Shown one piece after another: positions 45,260-54,117 of a DNA stretch of 64,000 nt. Under the pieces are notes generated by a model. That model was not told the DNA's origin and searched no databases. It was given only the letters and a program-made list of their open reading frames with translations. Numbering within the stretch: position 1 is the first letter of the stretch; the number at the start of each line of letters is the position of its first letter. This DNA comes from Streptomyces sp. MMG1533 (GTDB lineage Bacteria; Actinomycetota; Actinomycetes; Streptomycetales; Streptomycetaceae): assembly GCF_001279775.1 (NCBI RefSeq), contig NZ_LGDG01000122.1, positions 1-64,000 on the forward strand, given 5' to 3'. Both the position numbers and the translations under genes were made by a program.

Positions 45260-46380
45260 GCGGCCGCCGTCAGCGAGTCGAGGGTCTCCGACATGATCCG
45301 GGCGGGGTCGGCGCCGGGCGTGCCGGGGTTGATCTCCCACCGGGCGAGCTGGAGCGAGTTCTCCAGCACCATCCGTACGCGGGGCAGCCGCCGGGCCATG
45401 AAGTGGGCCAGCGACTTCTCCACCGGTTCGTCCCCGCAGACCAGGTCGGCCAGCAGGACCGCGTCCTCCATGCACATCGCGGCGCCCTGCGCGATCAGTG
45501 GCGGGCAGGCGTGCGCGGCGTCGCCGATGACCGTCGTACGGCCGCGGAACCAGGGCTCGTCGACGAGGATCGCCTCGATCCAGCGGTAGTCGACCGCGGT
45601 GTCCTCGGGCAGCGAGGCGAGGATCCGGCCCCAGGTGCCGCCGTATCCGGTGCCGCGCTCGCGCAGCAGGGGGAGGGGGGCGCGCGAGCCGACCAGGGAG
45701 GTGTCGAGGTTCTCGTCGAGGAGGTAGGCGTAGCACTGGTCTGCGGAGATGGGGCTGTAGCCGGCCTTGAAACGGGGGCCGCCGTAGTAGACCTCGGCGC
45801 AGTCCATCTCGGCGGGGCGGTCCGCGACGACCCGGAAGATCGACATGCCGACCGGGCGGGGAGTGGTGTCGATGCCGATCAGCTGTCGCATCCGCGAGTT
45901 GATGCCGTCGGCTCCGACCACCAGGTCGTAGCGACCGGTGGAGCCGTCGGTGAACGTCACGTCCACGTGGTCGGCCGACGGGTCGAGGCGGTCGACGCTC
46001 AGACCGAGGCGGACGGTGACGCCGTGCGCGTGCACCGCGTCGCACAGCGCGTCCTGAAGGTCCGAGCGCAGGGCGCCGGCCGTGGACGGCAGGTCCGGGC
46101 CGCCGGTGTGCGGGGTCGGCAGCTCGGCGAGCAGCCCGCCGTCGGCGCGGCGCAGCCGCATCATGTCGAACGGCACCGCGCGGGCCAGCACCCGATCGAG
46201 GACCCCCACGGAACGCAACGCCTTCAGCGCGTTGCCCTGGAGGGTGATGCCGTGGCCCACACCGAACCACTGGGGTGAGATCTCGACGAGCTCGACCTCG
46301 GCGCCGCGCTGGGCGAGCGCCAGGCACAGCACGCTTCCGGTGATGCCGCCGCCGACGACGAGCACCTTGTGTACGGGCAT
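45256..46380 (-). CDS. FAD-dependent aromatic monooxygenase (UbiH/3HB6H type)
   Basis: 374 residues from the ATG at 46380. Cofactor motif VLVVGGGITGSVLCLALAQR (7-26), the DG motif DLVVGADGINSRMRQ and the third flavin motif VIGDAAHACPPLIAQGA are the three fingerprints of class A flavoprotein hydroxylases. It probably ring-hydroxylates a phenolic substrate with NAD(P)H. It leads the coupled leftward operon after the ABM gene (51-nt gap). Confidence 0.92.
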   Translation of the reverse strand: MPVHKVLVVGGGITGSVLCLALAQRGAEVELVEISPQWFGVGHGITLQGNALKALRSVGVLDRVLARAVPFDMMRLRRADGGLLAELPTPHTGGPDLPSTAGALRSDLQDALCDAVHAHGVTVRLGLSVDRLDPSADHVDVTFTDGSTGRYDLVVGADGINSRMRQLIGIDTTPRPVGMSIFRVVADRPAEMDCAEVYYGGPRFKAGYSPISADQCYAYLLDENLDTSLVGSRAPLPLLRERGTGYGGTWGRILASLPEDTAVDYRWIEAILVDEPWFRGRTTVIGDAAHACPPLIAQGAAMCMEDAVLLADLVCGDEPVEKSLAHFMARRLPRVRMVLENSLQLARWEINPGTPGADPARIMSETLDSLTAAA

Positions 46381-46431
46381 GGGGCGATCCTTGCGAACTA
46401 GAGGAGAGGGGGCGGGCTGCGCGAGGAGGGG

Positions 46432-46737
46432 CTAGCCGAAGAAGCGCGGGCCGAGCTCGACGTAGTGCTCCACGTCCGGCGGCTCGGCGAAGAACGGTCC
46501 GACCAAGGCCCGCCAGCGCAGGAAGCGTTCCGACTCACGGAAGCCGACCGTGTGCGCCTCGACCGACTCCCAGCCGACCAGCAGCAGGAAGACGCCGGGC
46601 CGCTCGGCGCAGCGCAGCAGCTCGGCCCAGCGGAATCCGTCCGCCTCGGCCGGCACCTCGCGGGCCTTGCCGAAGACCTCCTGGAACTCGTCCTCCCGGC
46701 CGGCCTCGACGGTCAGCAGGGCATGCTCGACGACCAC
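46432..46737 (-). CDS. ABM-domain (antibiotic biosynthesis monooxygenase-like) small protein
   Basis: 101 residues. A ferredoxin-like beta-alpha-beta fold is suggested by MVVEHALLTVEAGREDEFQE, LRCAERPGVFLLLVGWESVE and RESERFLRWRALVGPFFAEP. ABM proteins are cofactor-less oxygenases or dimerising isomerases. It is the first gene of the leftward arm, facing the rightward arm across a 257-nt gap. Confidence 0.85.
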   Translation of the reverse strand: MVVEHALLTVEAGREDEFQEVFGKAREVPAEADGFRWAELLRCAERPGVFLLLVGWESVEAHTVGFRESERFLRWRALVGPFFAEPPDVEHYVELGPRFFG

Positions 46738-46994
46738 GTCAACTCCTCGGGTTCTGGGGTGCTCCGAGCCTGCGTGGCGGTCGATGCAGGGTCAACGGAT
46801 CGAGGCATCGGCAAGGGGGACGGCATACATCCCGTACGGCGATGGAGTCGCCGCGCGGCGGAGCCGCACATCGATGCGGCCAGGGGCCGCGGCCCCGGTG
46901 ATGGCAGGCATCGCGAACGGCCATTTCCGCTCCCGGTCCGCGCTGCCTAGCGTCGAAGCGAGCCGAGCCCCCACCCGTACGAGGAGAGCCGCCC
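46738..46994. promoter_or_regulatory. Divergent control region of the catabolic island
   Basis: The 257-nt gap between the two arms must hold both promoters. It contains GGGGCCGCGGCCCC (46883-46896), a perfect 14-bp palindrome, and the hairpin GCGGCGGAGCCGC at 46855-46867, which also occurs at 22388. I could not identify a clear LysR T-N11-A box or sigma boxes. Confidence 0.5.
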
Positions 46995-47960
46995 GTGCCC
47001 GATCCCCTGCCCACCCATGCCGGACCCTTCGCGCTCGGCACGTTCGGGAGCGCCGCAGGTCCCTTCCCCGGCCTGGTCACCGGCTCGCGCGTCCGCGACC
47101 TGTCCGACGCGGTGACGTCCGTACGTGCCCTGCTCGACGACTGGGACACCTGGCTGCCCCGCCTCCACGAACTCGCCGCAGCTGCCGACGGCACCTGGCA
47201 CGACCTGGCCGGCCTGCGCGTCCTCGCGCCCGTCGAGCCGGGCCAGATCCTGCAGAGCGGCGCCAACTACCGCAAGCACGTGGTCGATCTGGTCGCCGCC
47301 GAAAAGGAGAGCGTGCACGGGGCCACCCCCGAGGAGGCCCGCGCCGACGCCGAGCGGATGATGGACGAGCGGATCAGGAACGGGGTGCCGTACGTCTTCC
47401 TCGGCTCGCCGCGCGCGATCTGCGGACCGTATGACGACATCCTCCTCCCGGCGCTGGGCGAGCAGCACGACTGGGAGCTCGAACTCGCCCTCGTCATCGG
47501 GAAGCCGGGCAAGAACATCGCCGTCGAGGACGCCCTCGACCACGTCGCCGCCTACACCATCTGCAACGACCTCACCACTCGCGACCGCCTCTACCGGCCC
47601 GATCTGAAGGCGATCGGAACCGACTGGTTCACCGCCAAGAACGCCGACACCTTCCTGCCGACCGGGCCCTTCCTGGTGCCGGCCGCCTTCGTCGGCGACC
47701 CGAACGAGCTGCGCATCACGCTGCGCCACAACGGTGTCGTCCGTCAGGACGAGTCCACCAAGGACATGATCTTCGACATCCCGCGGCTCATCGCGTACGT
47801 CTCCACGACCACCACCCTGCGCCCCGGCGACCTGCTGCTGACCGGGTCCCCGGCGGGCAACGGCGCCCACTGGGGCGTCTTCCTCCGGCCCGGGGACGTC
47901 GTCGAGGCGGAGATCACCGGCCTGGGCCATCAGCGCAACACCGTCAGGAGTCAGGCATGA
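46995..47960 (+). CDS. Fumarylacetoacetate hydrolase family protein (rightward arm)
   Basis: 321 residues from the GTG at 46995. Boxes: GQILQSGANYRKHVVDLVAA, PYVFLGSPRAICGPYDD, WELELALVIGKPGKNI with metal-binding Glu residues, and PTGPFLVPAAFVGDPN and DLLLTGSPAGNGAHWGVF. This subgroup includes fumarylpyruvate and meta-cleavage-product hydrolases. It is coupled by ATGA to the dioxygenase gene. Together with the FAH gene on the left arm it is one of two non-identical copies in the island. Confidence 0.91.
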   Translation: MPDPLPTHAGPFALGTFGSAAGPFPGLVTGSRVRDLSDAVTSVRALLDDWDTWLPRLHELAAAADGTWHDLAGLRVLAPVEPGQILQSGANYRKHVVDLVAAEKESVHGATPEEARADAERMMDERIRNGVPYVFLGSPRAICGPYDDILLPALGEQHDWELELALVIGKPGKNIAVEDALDHVAAYTICNDLTTRDRLYRPDLKAIGTDWFTAKNADTFLPTGPFLVPAAFVGDPNELRITLRHNGVVRQDESTKDMIFDIPRLIAYVSTTTTLRPGDLLLTGSPAGNGAHWGVFLRPGDVVEAEITGLGHQRNTVRSQA

Positions 47961-48892
47961 GCTTCCAGCCCATCACCCATCTGCGCCATGTCGACCTGGC
48001 CGTACCGGACTTCGAGCGCCAGCGCGCCTTCTACGGCACCACCTGGGGCCTGACGGAGGTCGCCAACGACAGCGGTCTCGCCTTCTTCGCCGCCGAGGGC
48101 AGCCCCGAGCAGTACGTCGTCCGGATCCGCGCGGACGAGCGGAAGCGGATGGACCTGGTGGCCTTCGGGGCGGCCTCGACCGCCGACGTGGACGAACTGG
48201 CGGTCCGACTCGGCCGGGCGGGAATCCAACTCCTCGGCGAGCCAGCGGTGTTGGACACACCCGGCGGCGGCTACGGCTTCCGCTTCTTCGACCCGGACGG
48301 CAGGGTCGTCGAGGTCTCCGCGGACGTCGCCACCCGCGCCCACCGCAGGATCGAGGAGCGCGAGGCGATCCCGGTACGGCTCTCGCACTGCGTGATCAAC
48401 TCCCAGGACCCCGAAGGACTGCGGGACTTCTACGTCCGGCACCTCGGCTTCCGGCTCACCGACACCCTGTACTCGACGCACATGGGCGACCTCATGTACT
48501 TCCTGCGGTGCAGCCCCCTGCACCACTCCTTCGCCATCGCCCGCGGCCCCCATGTCTCCCTGCACCACGCGTCGTTCGAGATGCGGGGCGTCGAGGAGTA
48601 CATGCGCGGCACGGGCCGGGCGTTGCGCGCGGGGACCCGGCTGACCTGGGGTCCCGGCCGGCACCTGGCGGGCGACAACACCTTCGCCTACTTCCACGAC
48701 CCGCACGGCAACACCGTCGAGTACACCACCGAACTCGCCGTCCTCGAAGAGGACCTGTGGCACCCGGGCCGCCACGACGTCGACGACCCGATCACCCAGG
48801 ACCAGTGGGGCACCGCCGACCCGATGAGCGAGTCGGTCGCCAAGGAGCAGTTCAACGACCCCGACGTGCTCTTCGAAGCGCCGCCCGTCTGA
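47957..48892 (+). CDS. Type I extradiol ring-cleavage dioxygenase (VOC, two domains)
   Basis: 311 residues. Two VOC modules; the second holds the Fe(II) triad H144 (RLSHCVINS), H203 (VSLHHASFEM) and E255 (HGNTVEYTTE), with spacing like BphC/catechol 2,3-dioxygenase. The N-terminal module has lost the ligands, as in the family. It would cleave a catechol-type ring to a yellow semialdehyde. It follows an FAH hydrolase with an ATGA overlap and precedes the HisD-like gene by 42 nt. Confidence 0.9.
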   Translation: MSFQPITHLRHVDLAVPDFERQRAFYGTTWGLTEVANDSGLAFFAAEGSPEQYVVRIRADERKRMDLVAFGAASTADVDELAVRLGRAGIQLLGEPAVLDTPGGGYGFRFFDPDGRVVEVSADVATRAHRRIEEREAIPVRLSHCVINSQDPEGLRDFYVRHLGFRLTDTLYSTHMGDLMYFLRCSPLHHSFAIARGPHVSLHHASFEMRGVEEYMRGTGRALRAGTRLTWGPGRHLAGDNTFAYFHDPHGNTVEYTTELAVLEEDLWHPGRHDVDDPITQDQWGTADPMSESVAKEQFNDPDVLFEAPPV

Positions 48893-48899
48893 TTCCCCC

Positions 48900-48923
48900 C
48901 TTGAGACCTTGAGACCTTGAGAA
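48900..48923. repeat. Triple 8-nt tandem repeat
   Basis: CTTGAGAC occurs three times in a row (the third as CTTGAGAA) just before the HisD-like gene and partly overlaps its spacer. Probably slippage-generated; could change translation coupling. Confidence 0.7.
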
Positions 48924-48934
48924 AGGCCGCCGTT

Positions 48935-50236
48935 GTGGCAACGATCCTGAAGCACGCCGTACCCAAGGCCGAGGTCACCGCCTCGCTCGACCAGGTGCGC
49001 GAGACCGTGGCGGGCGTCGTCGCGGACATCCGTGACCGCGGTGACAAGGCCGTGCGCGAGTACTCCGAGAAGTTCGACGACTGGAGCCCCGGCTCTTTCC
49101 GGCTTGGCGACGAGGAGGTCGAGAAGATCGTCGCTTCGGTGCCGGAGCAGGTCATCGCCGACATCCGTTTCGTGCAGGACCAGGTCCGCACCTTCGCCCG
49201 CCATCAGCTGGACTCCCTGCGGGAGTTCGAGGTGGAGACCCTGCCGGGCGTACGGCTCGGCCAGAAGCACATCCCGGTGCAGGCGGCGGGTGCCTACATC
49301 CCCGGCGGCCGCTATCCGCTCACGGCCTCCGCCCACATGACCGTCGTCACCGCCAAGGTCGCCGGCGTCCCCCGCGTCGTCGCCTGTACGCCGCCCATCC
49401 ACGGCGAGATCCCGGCCGCCACCGTCGCCGCGATGCACCTGGCGGGTGCCGACGAGATCTGGCTGCTCGGCGGGGTCCAGGCGGTCGCCGCGATGGCCGT
49501 CGGCACGGACTCGATGGCGCCCGTGAACCTGATCGCCGGCCCCGGCAACGCCTACGTCGCCGAGGCCAAACGGCAGCTCTTCGGGCAGGTCGGCATCGAC
49601 CTGTTCGCCGGGCCGACCGAGATCCTCGTCCTGGCCGACGAGCACGCCGACCCCTTCGTCTGCGCGGTCGACCTGCTCTCCCAGGCCGAGCACGGCCCGG
49701 ACTCCCCGGCCGTCCTCGTCACCACCTCCCGCGAGGTCGCCGAGCGGACCATCGCCGAGGTCGAACGGATTCTGCCCGGCATGCCCACCCGCGACTTCGC
49801 CGGACCTGCCTGGCGCGACCACGGTCAGGTGCACGTCGTCGACTCGTCCGACGAGATGTACGCGCTCGCCGACGAACTCGCCTTCGAACACGTCGAGGTC
49901 CTGACCGCCGACCCCCGCGAGGCCCTGGCGCGGATGACCCAGTACGGCGCCCTGTTCCTCGGCGAGGGCACCTGTGTGTCGTTCGGCGACAAGGTGATCG
50001 GGACCAACCATGTGCTGCCCACACGTGGTGCCGCGCGCTACACCGGCGGCCTGTGGGTGGGGAAGTACCTCAAGACGGTGACCTACCAGGAGGTCACCGA
50101 CACCGGCTCGCAGGCCCTGCTGGGCCGCGTGTGCGGCCGGGCCTCCCGAGTCGAGCTGTTCGAGGGCCATGCCCGCTCCGGCGACGTACGGGCCGCGAAG
50201 GCCGCGGGAGACGCGCTGCCGTGGAACACCCCGTGA
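48935..50236 (+). CDS. HisD-family (histidinol dehydrogenase-like) alcohol dehydrogenase
   Basis: 433 residues from the GTG at 48935; a TTG at 48917 would lie in the repeat and is less likely. Family boxes: IPVQAAGAYIPGGRYPLTAS, VVACTPPIHGEIPAATVAAM, LIAGPGNAYVAEAKRQLFGQ, IDLFAGPTEILVLADE, DLLSQAEHGPDSPAVLVTTS. The Zn ligands Q and H are present. In this context it is more likely to oxidise an alcohol intermediate than to make histidine. Confidence 0.9.
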   Translation: MATILKHAVPKAEVTASLDQVRETVAGVVADIRDRGDKAVREYSEKFDDWSPGSFRLGDEEVEKIVASVPEQVIADIRFVQDQVRTFARHQLDSLREFEVETLPGVRLGQKHIPVQAAGAYIPGGRYPLTASAHMTVVTAKVAGVPRVVACTPPIHGEIPAATVAAMHLAGADEIWLLGGVQAVAAMAVGTDSMAPVNLIAGPGNAYVAEAKRQLFGQVGIDLFAGPTEILVLADEHADPFVCAVDLLSQAEHGPDSPAVLVTTSREVAERTIAEVERILPGMPTRDFAGPAWRDHGQVHVVDSSDEMYALADELAFEHVEVLTADPREALARMTQYGALFLGEGTCVSFGDKVIGTNHVLPTRGAARYTGGLWVGKYLKTVTYQEVTDTGSQALLGRVCGRASRVELFEGHARSGDVRAAKAAGDALPWNTP

Positions 50237-51009
50237 GCCCGGCGGCCGGCCGTACGGCACTGGTCACGGGTGGCGGAGGACCGCTGGGGCGGGCCTTCGC
50301 GCTCGCCCTGACGAGGGCCGGGGCGGCCCGCGTGATCCTCGTCGGGCGGGGCGAACCGGCCCTCGCCGACGTGGCGGTGCGGGTGACCAAGGAAGGCGGG
50401 GACGCCCGTACGGCCGTGTGCGACGTGTCCGACCCGGCGTCGGTACGACAGCTCGCCGCCGAACTCGCCGACGAGGACGTGTCACTGCTCGTCAACAACG
50501 CGGGAGTGGCGGGGCCCGTGAAACCGCTCACCGACGTCGACCCCGACGAGTGGGACGACGTCTTCGCGGTCAACGTCCGCGGCGTGTATCTGATGTGCCG
50601 GGCCTTCCTGCCTCCGATGATCGCCGCAGGACGCGGCGACATCGTCAACGTCGCCTCGGTCAGCGGCAAGCGCCCGCTGCTCAACCGCACCCCCTACACC
50701 GCCTCCAAGATGGCGCTCCTCGGCCTGACCCGCACCCTGGCCGGCGAGGTCGGCCCCCAGGGCATCGCCGTCAACTCCCTTTCACCCGGCCCCGTCCGGG
50801 GCCCGCGCATGGACCGCAATTTCCGCCTCACCGCCGAACTGACCGGCTGCACGGTGGAACAGGCCGAACACGACTTCGTCTCCCGCGCCGCCCTCGGCCG
50901 GCTCGTCGAGGAGGACGAGGTGGCCCGGTCCCTGGTGGCGATGCTGTCCATGCCGGGCTTGTGCGGCGCGGACATCGACCTGTCGGCGGGGATGGTCGCA
51001 CCGGCCTAG
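50233..51009 (+). CDS. SDR-family oxidoreductase (rightward arm)
   Basis: 258 residues from the GTG at 50233 overlapping the HisD-like stop (GTGA). TGGGGPLGRAFALALTRAGA, NNAGVAGPVKPLTDVD, catalytic NVASVSGKRP Ser and TPYTASKMALLG with Tyr and Lys. The end LCGADIDLSAGMVAPA fits. It could reduce or oxidise a pathway intermediate after the HisD-like step. Confidence 0.91.
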   Translation: MSPAAGRTALVTGGGGPLGRAFALALTRAGAARVILVGRGEPALADVAVRVTKEGGDARTAVCDVSDPASVRQLAAELADEDVSLLVNNAGVAGPVKPLTDVDPDEWDDVFAVNVRGVYLMCRAFLPPMIAAGRGDIVNVASVSGKRPLLNRTPYTASKMALLGLTRTLAGEVGPQGIAVNSLSPGPVRGPRMDRNFRLTAELTGCTVEQAEHDFVSRAALGRLVEEDEVARSLVAMLSMPGLCGADIDLSAGMVAPA

Positions 51010-51282
51010 GGCTGCCCGAGCCGGCGGCGGTCGCCGCAGTGCCGTAGCGGCCGGCGCGGGCGTCTGTGACCACCCTGTGTAATCGCCATGAAGTAGGCCG
51101 TGTGATCCGAGGCATCGGCTTCCGGGATGCGTGCACGAGGACCCTACTGCCTGGTGGGATCGGCTGATTCACTCCCTCGTGCGCACCTTCAGGTGCCCCC
51201 GCCCGGGCCGTCGGGACCGTTTTTCCGACGGCCGTCCGGTCACACTGCGCGACGGCGCACTCCAATTCTGGGAAGGCAAGCC

Positions 51283-53202
51283 ATGACGCTGATCACCCGA
51301 CGCTCGATCCTGATCGCCGGCACCGCGACGGCCGGAGCGCTGCTGGTGCCGACTGACACCGCCGTAGCCGCGCCGACTACCACGAAGGGCACGGGCGGCC
51401 GGATCTCGGTCGGAGCCGGTGAGACGTACGAGGTTGCTCAGACCACCCGGGTGAGCATGCTGTCCGTCGCCGAGGGAGGCGCGATCGTGGCGCCCGACGG
51501 GCACGCCCTCACCCTCACCGTCGACGGCGTGGAGAGCGGACAGCTCCTGGCGGAGACCGGCGGTACCGTGACGCTGATCCAGGCCGGCACCTACCGGGGT
51601 GACCTGGTCCTCACGGTGGCCGAGGCCAACGACGTCACGTACGAGACGCTCACCTTCCCCTTCCGCCAGGCGCTGTACGTGGACGGCGACGGAGTCGTGC
51701 GCGACAAGTCCGTCCTTGCGGCCGTACGCGGCGGCAGGCTCACCGACGCCGTCGCCCGTGGCGTCTCCATCACCTCGACCGGTGAGTGCTTCGACGGCGT
51801 CTACGTGCAGGACGGCACGTACCGGCTGGAGCGGCCCACCATCTCCCTCACCGGCAACGGCCGTTGCGACTTCGCGGGCTACGGAGCCGCTGTGGTCGGC
51901 GACGGTCCGGCGACCACGCTGGTCCTGGACGGAGCACGTATCAGCACCAAGGGCGTCGTCCGTACCGCCGTCATCGCCAACGACGGTGCCAACGTCCTCG
52001 TGAAGAACTCCCGCCTGCACACCCGCAACGGCGTGCTGCCCGCCGACTACCAGGCCACCGTCGAGACCCCGCACATGCAGTCCGTGCCCTGGATGCTCGG
52101 CCTCGACGGCAACGTCCGCGCCACCAACCTCATCGGCCAGAACAGCAAGGCCACCTACCTCAACTCCACGGTCTTCTCGCAGACATGGGGCGCCCTGTCG
52201 GTCGAGGGCGGCAGCGGCCTCGAACTCACGGCGATCAACAGCCACATCGGGAACACGGGCGAGTACGGCTACGGCACCTACGCCATCGGCGACGCCACCG
52301 TCCGCGTCCTCGGCTCCCGGCTCGACGTCGGCAGCTACGCCACCATCTGCGCCGGCCCCGCGGCCACCGTCCACTACGGCGACAGCACCCGCAAGAAGCT
52401 CGCGGCACTCAACGCGAAGCTGGAACTGGGGCTCACCGACGCCGAGTTGGCGGCCACGCCGGTCCGCAGCACCGTCGTGAACTCCGGGCACTTCGGCTAC
52501 ATGTTCTTCGGCGCCGGCACGCTGACCCTCGACGGCGGCACGGTGGTCAACTCCGAGCGGGCCACCTTCCTCAACAAGGGCCAGCAGACCGCCATCACCG
52601 TCGACGGCTCGCGCGGCGCCCGCCTCAACCCCCGCGACGGGATCATCCTCCAGATGATCGAACTGGACGACCCGGGCCCGGTGAACGTCGACGGCAAGAT
52701 GATGAACACCGGCGTCTACACCGAGCCCACCGACGACCCGACGAAGGACCCGAGCTTCGACGTCACCACCGCCCACACCACCGACGGAGCCGCCACCTTC
52801 ACCTCCATCGCGCTCAAGGGAGACTTCCACAACGGCGTGCGCACGGGAAGGAACATGGTCCTGACCTTCGAGGACGCGACCGTCGAGGGCGTCCTCACGG
52901 CGTCGAGGGCCAGGCACCGGGTGGCGACGATCGACTCCTCGAACTTCCAGGAGCTGGGCATCGTCACCAACACCCCCCAGCCCGCCGTCAACAACGGCGT
53001 GATCGTACGGCTGAACAGCGGCTCCACATGGACGGTCACCGGCACCTCGTACCTCACCTCGCTCACCCTCGCCGCCGACGCCACGCTCCGGGCACCGCAC
53101 GGCACCTCGGTGACCATGACCGTCGACGCAACCGCGACGGCGATCGAGCCGGGCCGCACCTACACCGGGGCGATCACTCTGGCCGTCGTACGCGACCAGT
53201 GA
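51283..53202 (+). CDS. Secreted right-handed beta-helix protein (Tat signal)
   Basis: 639 residues from the ATG at 51283 with GGAAGG upstream. The N-terminus TRRSILIAGTATAGALLVPT has the twin Arg of Tat signals followed by AVAA. The rest is Thr/Gly/Val/Asp-rich with parallel-beta rungs (TLVLDGARISTKGVVRTAVI, ELTAINSHIGNTGEYGYGTY, TLTLDGGTVVNSERATFLNK) typical of autotransporter-like or pectate-lyase-like helices. No catalytic motif is recognised. It might be a surface glycan-binding or glycan-degrading protein. It is alone between the island and a methyltransferase gene. Confidence 0.75.
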   Translation: MTLITRRSILIAGTATAGALLVPTDTAVAAPTTTKGTGGRISVGAGETYEVAQTTRVSMLSVAEGGAIVAPDGHALTLTVDGVESGQLLAETGGTVTLIQAGTYRGDLVLTVAEANDVTYETLTFPFRQALYVDGDGVVRDKSVLAAVRGGRLTDAVARGVSITSTGECFDGVYVQDGTYRLERPTISLTGNGRCDFAGYGAAVVGDGPATTLVLDGARISTKGVVRTAVIANDGANVLVKNSRLHTRNGVLPADYQATVETPHMQSVPWMLGLDGNVRATNLIGQNSKATYLNSTVFSQTWGALSVEGGSGLELTAINSHIGNTGEYGYGTYAIGDATVRVLGSRLDVGSYATICAGPAATVHYGDSTRKKLAALNAKLELGLTDAELAATPVRSTVVNSGHFGYMFFGAGTLTLDGGTVVNSERATFLNKGQQTAITVDGSRGARLNPRDGIILQMIELDDPGPVNVDGKMMNTGVYTEPTDDPTKDPSFDVTTAHTTDGAATFTSIALKGDFHNGVRTGRNMVLTFEDATVEGVLTASRARHRVATIDSSNFQELGIVTNTPQPAVNNGVIVRLNSGSTWTVTGTSYLTSLTLAADATLRAPHGTSVTMTVDATATAIEPGRTYTGAITLAVVRDQ

Positions 53203-53262
53203 CCACGAAGGCGAGCGCGTTGTCGCCGTCCTCGGGCAGCGCGCTCCCCTAAGCTGACCCGG

Positions 53263-53988
53263 ATGTTCAGCCCCGAAGGTCCCAGTCTCCGCGAACTCGC
53301 CGTCCAGGCGCTGTCGTCCGTCGAGCGCGGCTACGACCTGCTCGCCCCGAAGTTCGACCACACCCCGTTCCGTACGCCCGACTCGGTGCTTGACGCGGTG
53401 GCCTCGGCGCTCCGCCGTATGGGCCCCTTCGACGCCGGCCTCGACCTGTGCTGCGGCACCGGCGCCGGCGTCGCCGTGCTGGCACAGGTGTGCCGGCACC
53501 GCGTCACCGGGGTCGACTTCAGTGCGGGCATGCTCGACGTCGCACGGGAACGCGCCAGGCCCGCCGGGCCGCACGTTTCGTGGGTGCGTGCGGACGCCCG
53601 CGCCCTCCCGTTCGGCGCCGCCTTCGACCTCGTCGTGAGCTTCGGGGCGTTCGGGCACTTCCTGCCGCGCGAGTTGCCGGGACTGTTCGACCAGGTGCAC
53701 TCCGTACTGCGACCGGGAGGTTCCTTCGCGTTCCCCGTACTCGCCCCGCCGCGTCCCGCGTCCCGTGCCTACTGGATGCTGCTGGGATTCGACGCGGTGA
53801 TGCGGGTGCGCAACGCCGTGTGGCGGCCGCCGTTCGTCATGTACTACCGGGCCTTCCGGCTCTCGGACGTACGGAGGGAACTGGAGCGGGCCGGATTCGA
53901 GGTGGACCTGCATGCCCTGCCCGAGTTCGGGCACCGGCGGGACGGCAGCCCACGGGTGAGGATGGTCGTGGCCCGCAGGCTGCCGTAG
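53263..53988 (+). CDS. Class I SAM-dependent methyltransferase
   Basis: 241 residues. Motif I LDLCCGTGAGVAVLAQVC, acidic VTGVDFSAGMLDVARERA, motif II/III FDLVVSFGAFGHFLPRE and LRPGGSFAFPVLAP. This is a methyltransf_11-like enzyme; substrate unknown. A ribosome site is not evident (CTAAGCTGACCCGG before the ATG). Confidence 0.88.
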   Translation: MFSPEGPSLRELAVQALSSVERGYDLLAPKFDHTPFRTPDSVLDAVASALRRMGPFDAGLDLCCGTGAGVAVLAQVCRHRVTGVDFSAGMLDVARERARPAGPHVSWVRADARALPFGAAFDLVVSFGAFGHFLPRELPGLFDQVHSVLRPGGSFAFPVLAPPRPASRAYWMLLGFDAVMRVRNAVWRPPFVMYYRAFRLSDVRRELERAGFEVDLHALPEFGHRRDGSPRVRMVVARRLP

Positions 53989-54117
53989 CCGGGGTGGACG
54001 CCGGCTCCGGACGAAGGCGGGCAGGCCGGCGTCGAAGGCCTGCCCGAACCTGCCGGCCTTCTCCGAGCCGCACCTCCGGCGGGTTCTCGCCTACGCGTGA
54101 CGCACCTGCCGGAGTCC

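Noticed and set aside
47951..50260. 769-codon minus-strand reading over the dioxygenase and HisD-like genes
   Set aside because: Antisense shadow; no recognisable motif and the plus strand has well conserved families.
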